Source: an uncultured Ruminococcus sp. (GTDB lineage: Bacteria; Bacillota_A; Clostridia; Oscillospirales; Ruminococcaceae). Taken from it: a stretch of 28,530 bases of DNA. The stretch lies in the NCBI GenBank assembly GCA_946629405.1, contig CAMOXW010000192.1, positions 1 through 28,530 on the forward strand. Direction: 5' to 3'. Shown here one piece after another: positions 16,153-22,828 of this stretch (position 1 is its first letter; every line of letters begins with the position of its first letter). The position numbers were made by a program, and so were the translations under genes. The notes beneath the pieces are model-generated. The model did no database searches. It was not told the DNA's origin and was given only the letters and a program-made list of their open reading frames with translations.

Positions 16153-18230
16153 TTTTTCAGCTCTCTTTCGTATCCGCAGCCCTCGTTCTCACAGATGAGC
16201 CTGCCGGATCTTCCGCCCTTTATGAACAGGTTTTTTCCGCACTGCGGGCATATCTCTGCGCTCGGCACGTTCCATGTCATGAAGTTGCAGTCCGGATAGC
16301 CCTCGCAGCCGTAGAAGCTCCTGCCCTTCTTGGACTTTTTCAGCAGCATTTTTCTTCCGCAGCGCGGACAGCTTCCGTCAGCCTCGGTGACGATCTTCTT
16401 CGTGTTCCTGCACTCCGGGAAGCCGGGGCAGGCAAGGAATTTGCCGAATTTGCTGTACTTTATGACCATATTTCTTCCGCAGTTCTCGCAGACAACGTCG
16501 GTCTCCTCATCCGGGACCTTGACGCGCTTGCCGTCCATAGCCTCCTCAGCCTTTTTGAGAGTTTCGGAAAAATCGTCGTAGAATTCATGAAGCGTGCTGA
16601 CCCAGTTCTTGCTGCCGTGCTCGACCTCGTCAAGATTATTCTCCATTTCGGCAGTGAACTTCGCATCAACGATCTTCTTGAAGTGATCCTTCATCAGCTC
16701 GGTGATGACCTCGCCGAGATTTGTGGGCTTGAGCGACTTTCCCTCATGCTCGACATAGCGGCGCGAGGTTATAGTCGTTATCGTAGGCGCATAGGTACTC
16801 GGTCTGCCTATGCCGTTCTCCTCGAGCGCCTTTATAAGCGAAGCCTCGGTATATCGCGGAGGCGGCTGAGTGAAGTGCTGGTTGCCGTCTATCGACTTCA
16901 GCTTCAGCTTATCTTCCTTTTGGAGCTCCGGGAGCATTTTCTTGTTTTCCTCCGCAGAATCAGCCGACTCGACATAAAGCGTCATGAAGCCGTCAAACTT
17001 CACGGAATAGCCCGATGCACGGAAGGTGCATCCGTTTGCCTCGATATCAGCCGAAACCGTATCGAGCAGAGCGTTCGCCATCTGGCTTGCGATAAAGCGC
17101 TCCCAGATGAGCTTGTAAAGCTTATACTGATCGGAGGTAAGGCTGTCCTTGACCCTCGCAGGGGTGAGGTCGGGAGTTGAGGGACGTATTGCCTCATGTG
17201 CGTCCTGGGCGTTGCTCTTGGACTTGTAATTTCTCGGTGAATCGGGAAGATAGTCCTTGCCGTAGGCGGTCGAGATGTACTGTGCCGCAGCTGTCTTTGC
17301 CTCATCAGAAATACGCAGACTGTCGGTTCTCATATAGGTTATAAGTCCGACTGCGCCGACACCGGTCACATCAACACCTTCGTAAAGCTCCTGTGCAGCC
17401 TTCATTGTGCGCTTTGCACTGAATCCAAGCTTGCGCGAAGCCTCCTGCTGGAGGGTGGAGGTGATGAACGGCGGTGCAGGCTGCTTTTTTGTGACGCGCT
17501 TTTTTACGGAAGTCACGAAGTATTCGGCATTTTCGAGGCGTTTAAGAAGTCCGTCCGCTGCCGCCTGATCGGGTATCTCGAGCTTTTCGCCGTCAACAGC
17601 AACGAGTGACGCTTCAAAAACCTTTCTCGAAGACGGAGCTGAAAATTTAGCATCTATCGACCAGTACTCCTTAGGCACGAACTTCCTGATCTCATTTTCA
17701 CGGTCAACTACCAGTCGTACCGCTACTGACTGTACGCGGCCGGCGGACAGTCCCCTCTTGACCTTCTTCCACAGGAACGGACTGAGCTCATATCCCACGA
17801 GACGGTCAAGAATACGTCTTGCCTGCTGTGCATTGACCAGATCAACATCTATTTTATGCGGATTGCTCATGCCGTTCTTAACACCGGTCTTGGTGATCTC
17901 GTTGAAGGCAACGCGGTTATTGTCGTTCATGTCAAGCTTCAGCATCTGCGCAATGTGCCATGAAATTGCCTCTCCCTCGCGGTCAGGGTCGGTCGCAAGG
18001 TAGACTTTTCCGCACTTCTTCGCGCGCTTTTTGAGCTCCTTGATAACATCTTCCTTGCCCTTCATATCGGTGTACTGCGGAGCAAAATCGTGCTCCTTGT
18101 CAACGCCCATTTTTGACTTTGGAAGATCCCTTACATGGCCCATCGAGGCGATGACCTCGTACCCCGGACCAAGATATTTCTGTATGGTTTTTGCCTTTGC
18201 AGGCGACTCAACTATTACTAAATCAGACAT
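16149..18230 (-). CDS. topA: DNA topoisomerase I
   Basis: Type IA topoisomerase that relaxes negative supercoils. The 693-residue product has the TOPRIM domain (VIVESPAKAKTI at the N-terminus, ATDPDREGEAISWHI at about 79-93), the active-site tyrosine in LITYMRTDSLR (Tyr299), and GRPSTYAPTI. At the C-terminus there are three four-cysteine zinc ribbons (Cys 581/584/601/607, 621/624/642/648, 661/664/680/685). It follows dprA after 12 bases; dprA-topA-trmFO is a conserved order. Confidence 0.98.
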   Translation of the reverse strand: MSDLVIVESPAKAKTIQKYLGPGYEVIASMGHVRDLPKSKMGVDKEHDFAPQYTDMKGKEDVIKELKKRAKKCGKVYLATDPDREGEAISWHIAQMLKLDMNDNNRVAFNEITKTGVKNGMSNPHKIDVDLVNAQQARRILDRLVGYELSPFLWKKVKRGLSAGRVQSVAVRLVVDRENEIRKFVPKEYWSIDAKFSAPSSRKVFEASLVAVDGEKLEIPDQAAADGLLKRLENAEYFVTSVKKRVTKKQPAPPFITSTLQQEASRKLGFSAKRTMKAAQELYEGVDVTGVGAVGLITYMRTDSLRISDEAKTAAAQYISTAYGKDYLPDSPRNYKSKSNAQDAHEAIRPSTPDLTPARVKDSLTSDQYKLYKLIWERFIASQMANALLDTVSADIEANGCTFRASGYSVKFDGFMTLYVESADSAEENKKMLPELQKEDKLKLKSIDGNQHFTQPPPRYTEASLIKALEENGIGRPSTYAPTITTITSRRYVEHEGKSLKPTNLGEVITELMKDHFKKIVDAKFTAEMENNLDEVEHGSKNWVSTLHEFYDDFSETLKKAEEAMDGKRVKVPDEETDVVCENCGRNMVIKYSKFGKFLACPGFPECRNTKKIVTEADGSCPRCGRKMLLKKSKKGRSFYGCEGYPDCNFMTWNVPSAEICPQCGKNLFIKGGRSGRLICENEGCGYERELKK

Positions 18231-18242
18231 TTATCTGTCTCC

Positions 18243-19529
18243 CTATCTGCATATTTCAAACATTTTCCCCGGAAGCGAACGTATCACTCCGTCTATCTCC
18301 ATTTCCGTAAGATACGCCATAAGCTCCGATGCCTCTTCACCGAGCTCCTGTGCAACGCTGTCAGCGTGTGCGGGACCCTTCATAAGTATCTCCGCGATAC
18401 GGCGATGCACTCCTTCAAGCTGCGAAATATCTGGCTGCAAAGAGTCCTTTTCCGCCTTTGCAGCAGACCTGTCAGCCTTTGCCTTAGCAGCCCTGGCAGG
18501 CTTCGGCTCAGGTACAATATCCGCTGCACCGCGGGTGACATTCATTCTCCCGAGCGCTTTCTCACGCAGCTTGCGTATATGCTCCTCAGACGGTGTAAAG
18601 AGCGCTCCTGCGGATTTTTCCATGAGTTCGCGCCTTCTTTCCCTGTCGTTGGAGGAGCCAATGCGGAAGCAGTCCACAACATCCATAGAGCTGAGGAGGG
18701 GATTAGCTCCATGACGCATCAGAAGGACGTTGCCCGAGCAGTTTTCGCTCATTATGTCATAAGGCGGCAGACAGAACAGCTCCCTGCCCTGGTCTGCGGC
18801 AAGATTTGCAGTTATCAGTGATCCGCTCTTTGAGGATGCTTCAAATACAACTGTCACCTTCCCGAGCGCTGCGAGTATCCTGTTTCTCACCGGAAAATGT
18901 GCCGGACGCGCAGGAGTTCCCGGCGGGTACTCCGAAAGTATCACTCCCCCGGTCTCGAGTATATGTCCGCGGTGCTGTACATTCTCCCGGGGATAGTCAA
19001 CATCTGTTCCGCAGCCGAGTACGCACGCAGTAGGCCTTCCCGCATCAGCTGCCGCAAGCTGGGCAGTAATGTCAGTTCCGAGAGCGAAGCCGCTCACTAT
19101 GATGAGCCCCGACCTTGCGAGCTCGCCGCAGATAGTCCTTGCCGCCCGGAGACCATACTCCGAGGCGTGTCTTGTGCCGACAACGGTGACAGTCCTTGTA
19201 CCGGTCAGGCAGGATATGTTTCCCATATAATAGAGTACTGCCGGAGGGTCGGCGATATGCCTGAGCTGAGGCGGATAGAGGCTGTCTCTGTAGCAGGCCA
19301 CGCCTATGCCATTGTCTCCGCAGGCAGCGATGAGCCGTTCAGCTGCCATGATATCCGTATTGCTTACGCTGAGCTTTTCTTTATCATTCAGCTTGATATA
19401 GGGGGTATCGCTCACAAGAGCGGTGTATGCCTCCTTCGCAGAGCTGAAAAGGCTCATAGCCTCCCAGATGCGGCGGCTCGATACACCAAAGACCATAGAG
19501 AGCCAGACCCAGTATTTTGTTTCGTTCAA
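18243..19529 (-). CDS. dprA: DNA-processing protein DprA
   Basis: DprA loads RecA onto incoming single-stranded DNA during natural transformation and is widespread even in non-competent clostridia. The roughly 428-residue product has the Rossmann-like core: TVVGTRHASEYG, LIIVSGFALGTD, VLGCGTDVDYPREN, RPAHFPVRNRILAAL and EASSKSGSLITANLAADQGRELFCLP. An Ala/Lys-rich linker leads to a C-terminal winged-helix domain (about 370-428). The protein is longer than many homologues because of that linker. A GTG at 19538 sits within the AAAGGGTGG ribosome site, so the in-frame TTG at 19529, eight bases after AAGGG, is the likelier start. Confidence 0.95.
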   Translation of the reverse strand: MNETKYWVWLSMVFGVSSRRIWEAMSLFSSAKEAYTALVSDTPYIKLNDKEKLSVSNTDIMAAERLIAACGDNGIGVACYRDSLYPPQLRHIADPPAVLYYMGNISCLTGTRTVTVVGTRHASEYGLRAARTICGELARSGLIIVSGFALGTDITAQLAAADAGRPTACVLGCGTDVDYPRENVQHRGHILETGGVILSEYPPGTPARPAHFPVRNRILAALGKVTVVFEASSKSGSLITANLAADQGRELFCLPPYDIMSENCSGNVLLMRHGANPLLSSMDVVDCFRIGSSNDRERRRELMEKSAGALFTPSEEHIRKLREKALGRMNVTRGAADIVPEPKPARAAKAKADRSAAKAEKDSLQPDISQLEGVHRRIAEILMKGPAHADSVAQELGEEASELMAYLTEMEIDGVIRSLPGKMFEICR

Positions 19530-19552
19530 AGCTACCACCCTTTAAATGAACC

Positions 19553-20335
19553 CTATTTGCGTATTTCCCACATGAGTATCCCTGCCGCCATAGCTGCGTT
19601 CAGGGAATTTATGCTGCCCTGCATGGGGATGATTATTTTTCTGTCGCACCGAGAAGCGATCTCCGGAGGGAGTCCGCTGCCCTCGTTGCCGATGAATACC
19701 GCCTGTCTTCCGGAAAAGCTGCATTCCGTGACAGGCATTGCGTCCTTGTCAATGACTGCTGCTGAGGTCTCCGCTCCGCCCTCTGAGAGCATTGTGAAAA
19801 GCTCGTCAGCGTCGGAGGCTAAAGTTATATCCATGCGGAAGACCGAGCCCATAGTCGAGCGTATGACCTTAGGGCTGTAGAGGTCGCAGCACTGGCACAT
19901 TAACACTCCGTCCATTCCGAGAGCGTCCGCGGTGCGTATCACCATGCCGACGTTTCCGGGGTCCTGCAAGCCATAGAGGACGACATATCTGCCGTTGTCC
20001 CTGAAAACAGGCTTTTGCGGCTGCGGTATGCGGCATATTGCGAATATGCCCTGAGTTTTCTCGGTCGAAGCGATCCTGCTGCCAAGCTCATTTGAAATTA
20101 CCAATGTCCTTGTATCCCTCAAATCAGCCTGCAGGAGCTCGCTGCCGTATTTTTCATAAGCCTGCTTCGTGAAGATCATATGTGTGATGCCGCTGTCCTC
20201 GCGCACGGCGTCACACACGATACGGGCGCCCTCCAACACGAATAAGCCGTACTCGAATCTTTCTTTTTTTGAAGAAGAAAGCTTCTGATACAGCTTGATA
20301 ACAGGATTATCCTTTGAAGTTATGATATTTTCCAA
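19553..20335 (-). CDS. TrmH/SpoU-family RNA 2'-O-methyltransferase
   Basis: SPOUT-fold methyltransferase acting on rRNA or tRNA. The roughly 260-residue product has an N-terminal substrate-binding domain (NPVIKLYQKLSSSKKERFEYGLFVLEGARIV) and the three SpoU motifs: VVLYGLQDPGNVGMVIRTADALG, AVFIGNEGSGLP, and IIIPMQGSINSLNAAMAAGILMWE. The exact target nucleotide cannot be inferred. There is no ATG at the N-terminus. A GTG at 20347 touches the GGAGG site, whereas a TTG at 20335 lies nine bases after GGAGGTG and is preferred. It lies downstream of rplT, a location common for this family in Firmicutes, but a terminator separates them. Confidence 0.92.
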   Translation of the reverse strand: MENIITSKDNPVIKLYQKLSSSKKERFEYGLFVLEGARIVCDAVREDSGITHMIFTKQAYEKYGSELLQADLRDTRTLVISNELGSRIASTEKTQGIFAICRIPQPQKPVFRDNGRYVVLYGLQDPGNVGMVIRTADALGMDGVLMCQCCDLYSPKVIRSTMGSVFRMDITLASDADELFTMLSEGGAETSAAVIDKDAMPVTECSFSGRQAVFIGNEGSGLPPEIASRCDRKIIIPMQGSINSLNAAMAAGILMWEIRK

Positions 20336-20368
20336 TACTCTGAGCACCTCCGTCCAGAGGCAGGTATC

Positions 20369-20388
20369 AGGGCAGGATATCCTGCCCT
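20369..20388. repeat. Perfect 20-bp palindrome between rplT and the methyltransferase gene
   Basis: The sequence AGGGCAGGAT is followed directly by its exact reverse complement. It lies between the rplT terminator and the ribosome site of the methyltransferase gene, about 35 bases before that start. It could be a repressor-type operator, a short stable hairpin at the 5' end of the downstream transcript, or one copy of a dispersed palindromic repeat. It lacks a following T-run and so is not a terminator. Confidence 0.6.
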
Positions 20389-20390
20389 TA

Positions 20391-20427
20391 CAAAAAACAC
20401 GCTCCTATATTTTTTAAGAAGCGTGTT
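20391..20427 (-). terminator. Intrinsic terminator of the infC-rpmI-rplT operon
   Basis: On the minus strand AACACGCTTCT and AGGAGCGTGTT form a strong stem around an A/T-rich loop, followed by TTTTTTG. It begins about ten bases after the rplT stop and marks the end of the ribosomal operon. Confidence 0.85.
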
Positions 20428-20436
20428 CGTCTGCAA

Positions 20437-20790
20437 TTAAAGAGCTGCCTTTGCCTTCTCAGCGATAGCTGTGAAGCCTGCTGCGTCGTTGATAGCGATC
20501 TCGGAGAGCATCTTTCTGTTGAGAGTGATGCCAGCCTTCTTGCAGCCGTTCATGAATGTTGAGTAGTTGAGACCGTTGAGCTTTGCTGCAGCGGAGATTC
20601 TTGTGATCCAGAGCTGTCTGAACTGTCTCTTCTTCTGTTTTCTTCCGATATAAGCGTAGTTGCCGGACTTCATGACAGCCTGCTTAGCCATCTTGAAGTG
20701 CTTGCTCTTTGAACCAAAGTATCCCTTTGCAAGCTTTAAAGTCTTATTTCTTCTCTTGCGAGTCATCATCGCACCTTTGATGCGTGCCAT
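20437..20790 (-). CDS. rplT: 50S ribosomal protein L20 (bL20)
   Basis: L20 binds 23S rRNA, is needed early in 50S assembly, and in Firmicutes represses its own operon by binding the mRNA leader. The 117-residue product [26 protein letters not shown], with [24 protein letters not shown], is diagnostic and full length. GGAGG lies nine bases before the ATG. Confidence 0.98.
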   Translation of the reverse strand: MARIKGAMMTRKRRNKTLKLAKGYFGSKSKHFKMAKQAVMKSGNYAYIGRKQKKRQFRQLWITRISAAAKLNGLNYSTFMNGCKKAGITLNRKMLSEIAINDAAGFTAIAEKAKAAL

Positions 20791-20859
20791 AGTCTTGTAC
20801 CTCCAATATTAAAATTACGAAAAACGGTTTTGCAATGCGGCTTTTCTGCCGCTCACAGA

Positions 20860-21063
20860 TCAAAGATAGGGAACAAGCTTCTTGATTGTAGGAGCGTTCG
20901 TTACGTCAGCAACGCCGGCGTTACGGGCGATTCTCTTACGCTTGGTGTCCTTCTGAGTAAGTCTGTGTCTCTTGTTGGTGTGCTGGTACTTTACCTTACC
21001 GCTTCCTGTAATCTTAAAACGCTTCTTAGCGCCAGAGTGAGTTTTTACCTTTACCTTTGCCAT
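20860..21063 (-). CDS. rpmI: 50S ribosomal protein L35 (bL35)
   Basis: A 67-residue basic protein, [35 protein letters not shown] at its N-terminus, full length for bL35. It lies 13 bases after infC with a GGAGG site and 69 bases before rplT, in the invariant infC-rpmI-rplT order. Confidence 0.98.
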   Translation of the reverse strand: MAKVKVKTHSGAKKRFKITGSGKVKYQHTNKRHRLTQKDTKRKRIARNAGVADVTNAPTIKKLVPYL

Positions 21064-21076
21064 TTTATGATCCTCC

Positions 21077-21595
21077 TTACTTGGCAGCCTTCGGGGAGAC
21101 GAACATAACTAAGCTGCGTCCCTCCATTTTAGCTGGCTTTTCAACAGTGCCGACAGCCGAAACTGCTTCCTTGAAACGGTCGAGAAGTTCATTTCCGAGT
21201 TCCGGGTGAGCGATAGCTCTCTTGCGGAATCTGACTGATACCTTGAGCTTGTCTCCGCCCTGAAGGAACTTCACAGCCTGATTGACCTTCGTTTCAAAAT
21301 CGTGGGTATCGATCATAGAGAACATTCTGATCTCCTTGATGGCGACCACCTTCTGATTTTTTCTTGCTTCCTTTTCACGCTTCTGCTGTTCAAAGCAATA
21401 CTTTCCGTAGTCCATGATACGGCACACGGGCGGCGTTGCCTGAGGAGCGATCTTCACAAGGTCAAGCTCCTGATCGAAAGCGATCTGCTGAGCCTCCCTG
21501 GCTGATAATACACCGAGCTTCTTTCCGTCAGCGTCGATAACGAGAATCTCCTTATCCCGAATATCTTCGTTGATCTGCAGTTCCTGTTTGCTAAT
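21077..21595 (-). CDS. infC: Translation initiation factor IF-3, AUU start
   Basis: IF-3 keeps ribosomal subunits apart and checks start-codon pairing. The product (172 residues from the proposed start) has [43 protein letters not shown] and [33 protein letters not shown], with the end [11 protein letters not shown]. No ATG fits. A TTG at 21601 is only three bases from the GGAGG site, whereas ATT at 21595, nine bases after GGAGG and giving [13 protein letters not shown], matches the N-terminus of Bacillus IF-3, which is known to use AUU. A rare start codon lets IF-3 repress its own translation. Confidence 0.96.
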   Translation of the reverse strand: MSKQELQINEDIRDKEILVIDADGKKLGVLSAREAQQIAFDQELDLVKIAPQATPPVCRIMDYGKYCFEQQKREKEARKNQKVVAIKEIRMFSMIDTHDFETKVNQAVKFLQGGDKLKVSVRFRKRAIAHPELGNELLDRFKEAVSAVGTVEKPAKMEGRSLVMFVSPKAAK

Positions 21596-21601
21596 CGTCA
21601 A

Positions 21602-21760
21602 GCACCTCCAAACTAATATTTAAACAAAAATGAGTGCAGAAAGTATCCGCACTCACACAATACACTTACGCCCCCGGATAATGTACTGTCCGGGAATGTT
21701 CACATATTGACCGTTTAAGCATAGCCTGACGGTGAGAACGCATAGTTCTGCTTTGTTTAC
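21602..21760 (-). promoter_or_regulatory. Structured infC leader, probable L20-responsive attenuator
   Basis: Between the predicted transcription start and infC, the minus strand can form several hairpins: AGAAC/GTTCT (21735-21749), ACCGT/ACGGT (21710-21733), CCCGGA/TCCGGG (21673-21694) and a final terminator stem (21632-21654). Firmicutes infC operons are known to be controlled by L20 binding to such a leader and causing premature termination. Assignment to that family rests on position and architecture, not on a covariance match. Confidence 0.7.
21622..21656 (-). terminator. Leader terminator upstream of infC
   Basis: On the minus strand GAGTGC and GCACTC pair (extended by G-T and G-C) around a short loop, followed by ATTTTTGTTT. 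It ends about 15 bases before the infC ribosome site, the right place for an attenuator. Confidence 0.75.
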
Positions 21761-21766
21761 CTTAAT

Positions 21767-21795
21767 ATGATACACCATGATCGCAGATTTGTCAA
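21767..21795 (-). promoter_or_regulatory. Sigma-A promoter of infC operon
   Basis: On the minus strand TTGACA (21790-21795) and TATCAT (21767-21772) are separated by exactly 17 bases. The predicted start near 21760 gives a leader of about 160 bases before infC. Confidence 0.85.
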
Positions 21796-21829
21796 GCGAA
21801 TAGGAAGATTTTGTCACATTGCACAATTC

Positions 21830-22444
21830 TCAGCCGAACAACTTCTTGAATTTATCCCATATTGCAAATCTTACACGGTACTTTTTCGGTTTTCGGAGAA
21901 TATCAAGCTCGCCGGAAGTAAAAAACTCCTCCTCGGTATCGCTGTCATCGGTAACTCCGCAGGCTGCCGGGATGCAGAGAGGCGGGTACATCACGCACCA
22001 CCAGTTATGCCCCTTCGCCTCCCCTATAGTCACACGCAAAGCACGGTATTTCCCTGCCGGCATGGTTATATCGCCGTAGGTGCGCTCGTCAAATTCAACA
22101 TCTGCTATCTCGGCGCTGACGCGGTCATCGCAGCCCTCGCTCCGGAGAGTACGCTCTGCTATGCGGACTATTTCCGGGAGCTTCTCCTCCGCAGCTATCT
22201 CCGCCTCGGCAAGTGAAGCTGCACTGCCGAAGATGTTTTCCTCCTCCGCAAGCAGTGCGTCACGCACGCAGAGCTTCAGCCGCTGATCCTTCTCGCTGTC
22301 GGAATTGGCAATTATATGCAGGCGCAGGACGCTCCCTCTGATATTTTCAAGCCGCAGTCCGCTGCTTATCAACGAGCTGATGTTTGATATTATAATAGTA
22401 AGTATAAGACCTGCCGGAATAATGATACTGGATAATTTTTTCAT
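21830..22444 (-). CDS. spoIIR: Stage II sporulation protein R
   Basis: SpoIIR is made in the forespore, secreted into the intermembrane space, and triggers SpoIIGA to process pro-sigma-E in the mother cell. The 204-residue product has an N-terminal membrane anchor/signal segment (IIIPAGLILTIIISNI), then the diagnostic blocks VLRLHIIANSDSEKDQRLKLCVRDALL and GEAKGHNWWCVMYPPLCIPA. A GAGGTGAG ribosome site precedes the ATG. Its presence points to a spore-forming lineage. The 3' end is followed by the infC promoter with no clear terminator between. Confidence 0.96.
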   Translation of the reverse strand: MKKLSSIIIPAGLILTIIISNISSLISSGLRLENIRGSVLRLHIIANSDSEKDQRLKLCVRDALLAEEENIFGSAASLAEAEIAAEEKLPEIVRIAERTLRSEGCDDRVSAEIADVEFDERTYGDITMPAGKYRALRVTIGEAKGHNWWCVMYPPLCIPAACGVTDDSDTEEEFFTSGELDILRKPKKYRVRFAIWDKFKKLFG

Positions 22445-22461
22445 TTTCTCACCTCACCATG

Positions 22462-22490
22462 ATTATTGACATGATCATGCGTGTTATTCA
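22462..22490 (-). promoter_or_regulatory. Possible sigma-F-type promoter of spoIIR
   Basis: On the minus strand TGAATA (22485-22490), a 14-base spacer and GTCAATAAT (22462-22470) resemble the forespore sigma-F pattern (WGHATA, then GGnnAnAnT, with one mismatch at the second G). The implied leader is very short and would start at the ribosome site, which weakens the call. Confidence 0.35.
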
Positions 22491-22741
22491 CAATGAGGAA
22501 AAAAAGTAAAACCATGCTGTGCTCCTGAAAAGAAGCCGGGAAGGCTTACACAGTGCTGCCTGCTTTTAAAAAATCCACCTTTTCTGCGTTTATTTCACTT
22601 TTGTGCTATGCGGTGAGTTCACAATTTATTCACAACTTATTCAAAAAGGCAATTCAAGTTCACCGATTTTGTTTATTCCACCAAAAATCGCTTTTTTTGC
22701 CGCCAAATTTTGATTTTAGGGTTTATTTATCCCATCCTGTA

Positions 22742-22750
22742 TGCTATAAT
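22742..22750 (+). promoter_or_regulatory. Extended -10 promoter of the surface-protein gene
   Basis: TGC directly followed by TATAAT forms a full extended -10 element. The -35 region at 17-base spacing (TTTATT) is weak, as is usual with extended -10 promoters. The predicted leader is about 70 bases, and GAAAGGG precedes the ATG at 22829. Confidence 0.65.
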
Positions 22751-22828
22751 CTAAGTTATAAAAGCGCGCGTGTACATACGCAGCTTTCATCCGCAGATGG
22801 AATTAAAAATCATGAAAGGGATAAAATT

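Larger units (their letters stand above)
22445..22828. other. 384-base intergenic region between divergent spoIIR and surface-protein genes
   Basis: The region is A/T-rich. It holds the possible spoIIR promoter on the minus strand, the surface-protein promoter and leader on the plus strand, a small stem (AAGCC/GGCTT) near 22533-22547, and two exact TTATTCACA 9-mers (22484-22492, 22626-22634). No convincing gene is present: the open frame that extends the surface protein upstream to 22553 lacks a ribosome site and runs across the promoter. Confidence 0.6.

Noticed and set aside
16330..16581. Plus-strand small frames opposite the topA zinc ribbons
   Set aside because: Antisense shadows; the minus-strand Cys4 pattern is clear.
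22484..22634. Replication origin suggested by DnaA-like boxes
   Set aside because: Only two exact boxes in this gap, no dnaA/dnaN neighbourhood and no clear unwinding element; one box also overlaps the candidate spoIIR -35.
22553..22828. N-terminal extension of the surface protein to a start at 22553
   Set aside because: It would precede a perfect signal peptide with 92 unrelated residues, lacks a ribosome site, and crosses the predicted extended -10 promoter.
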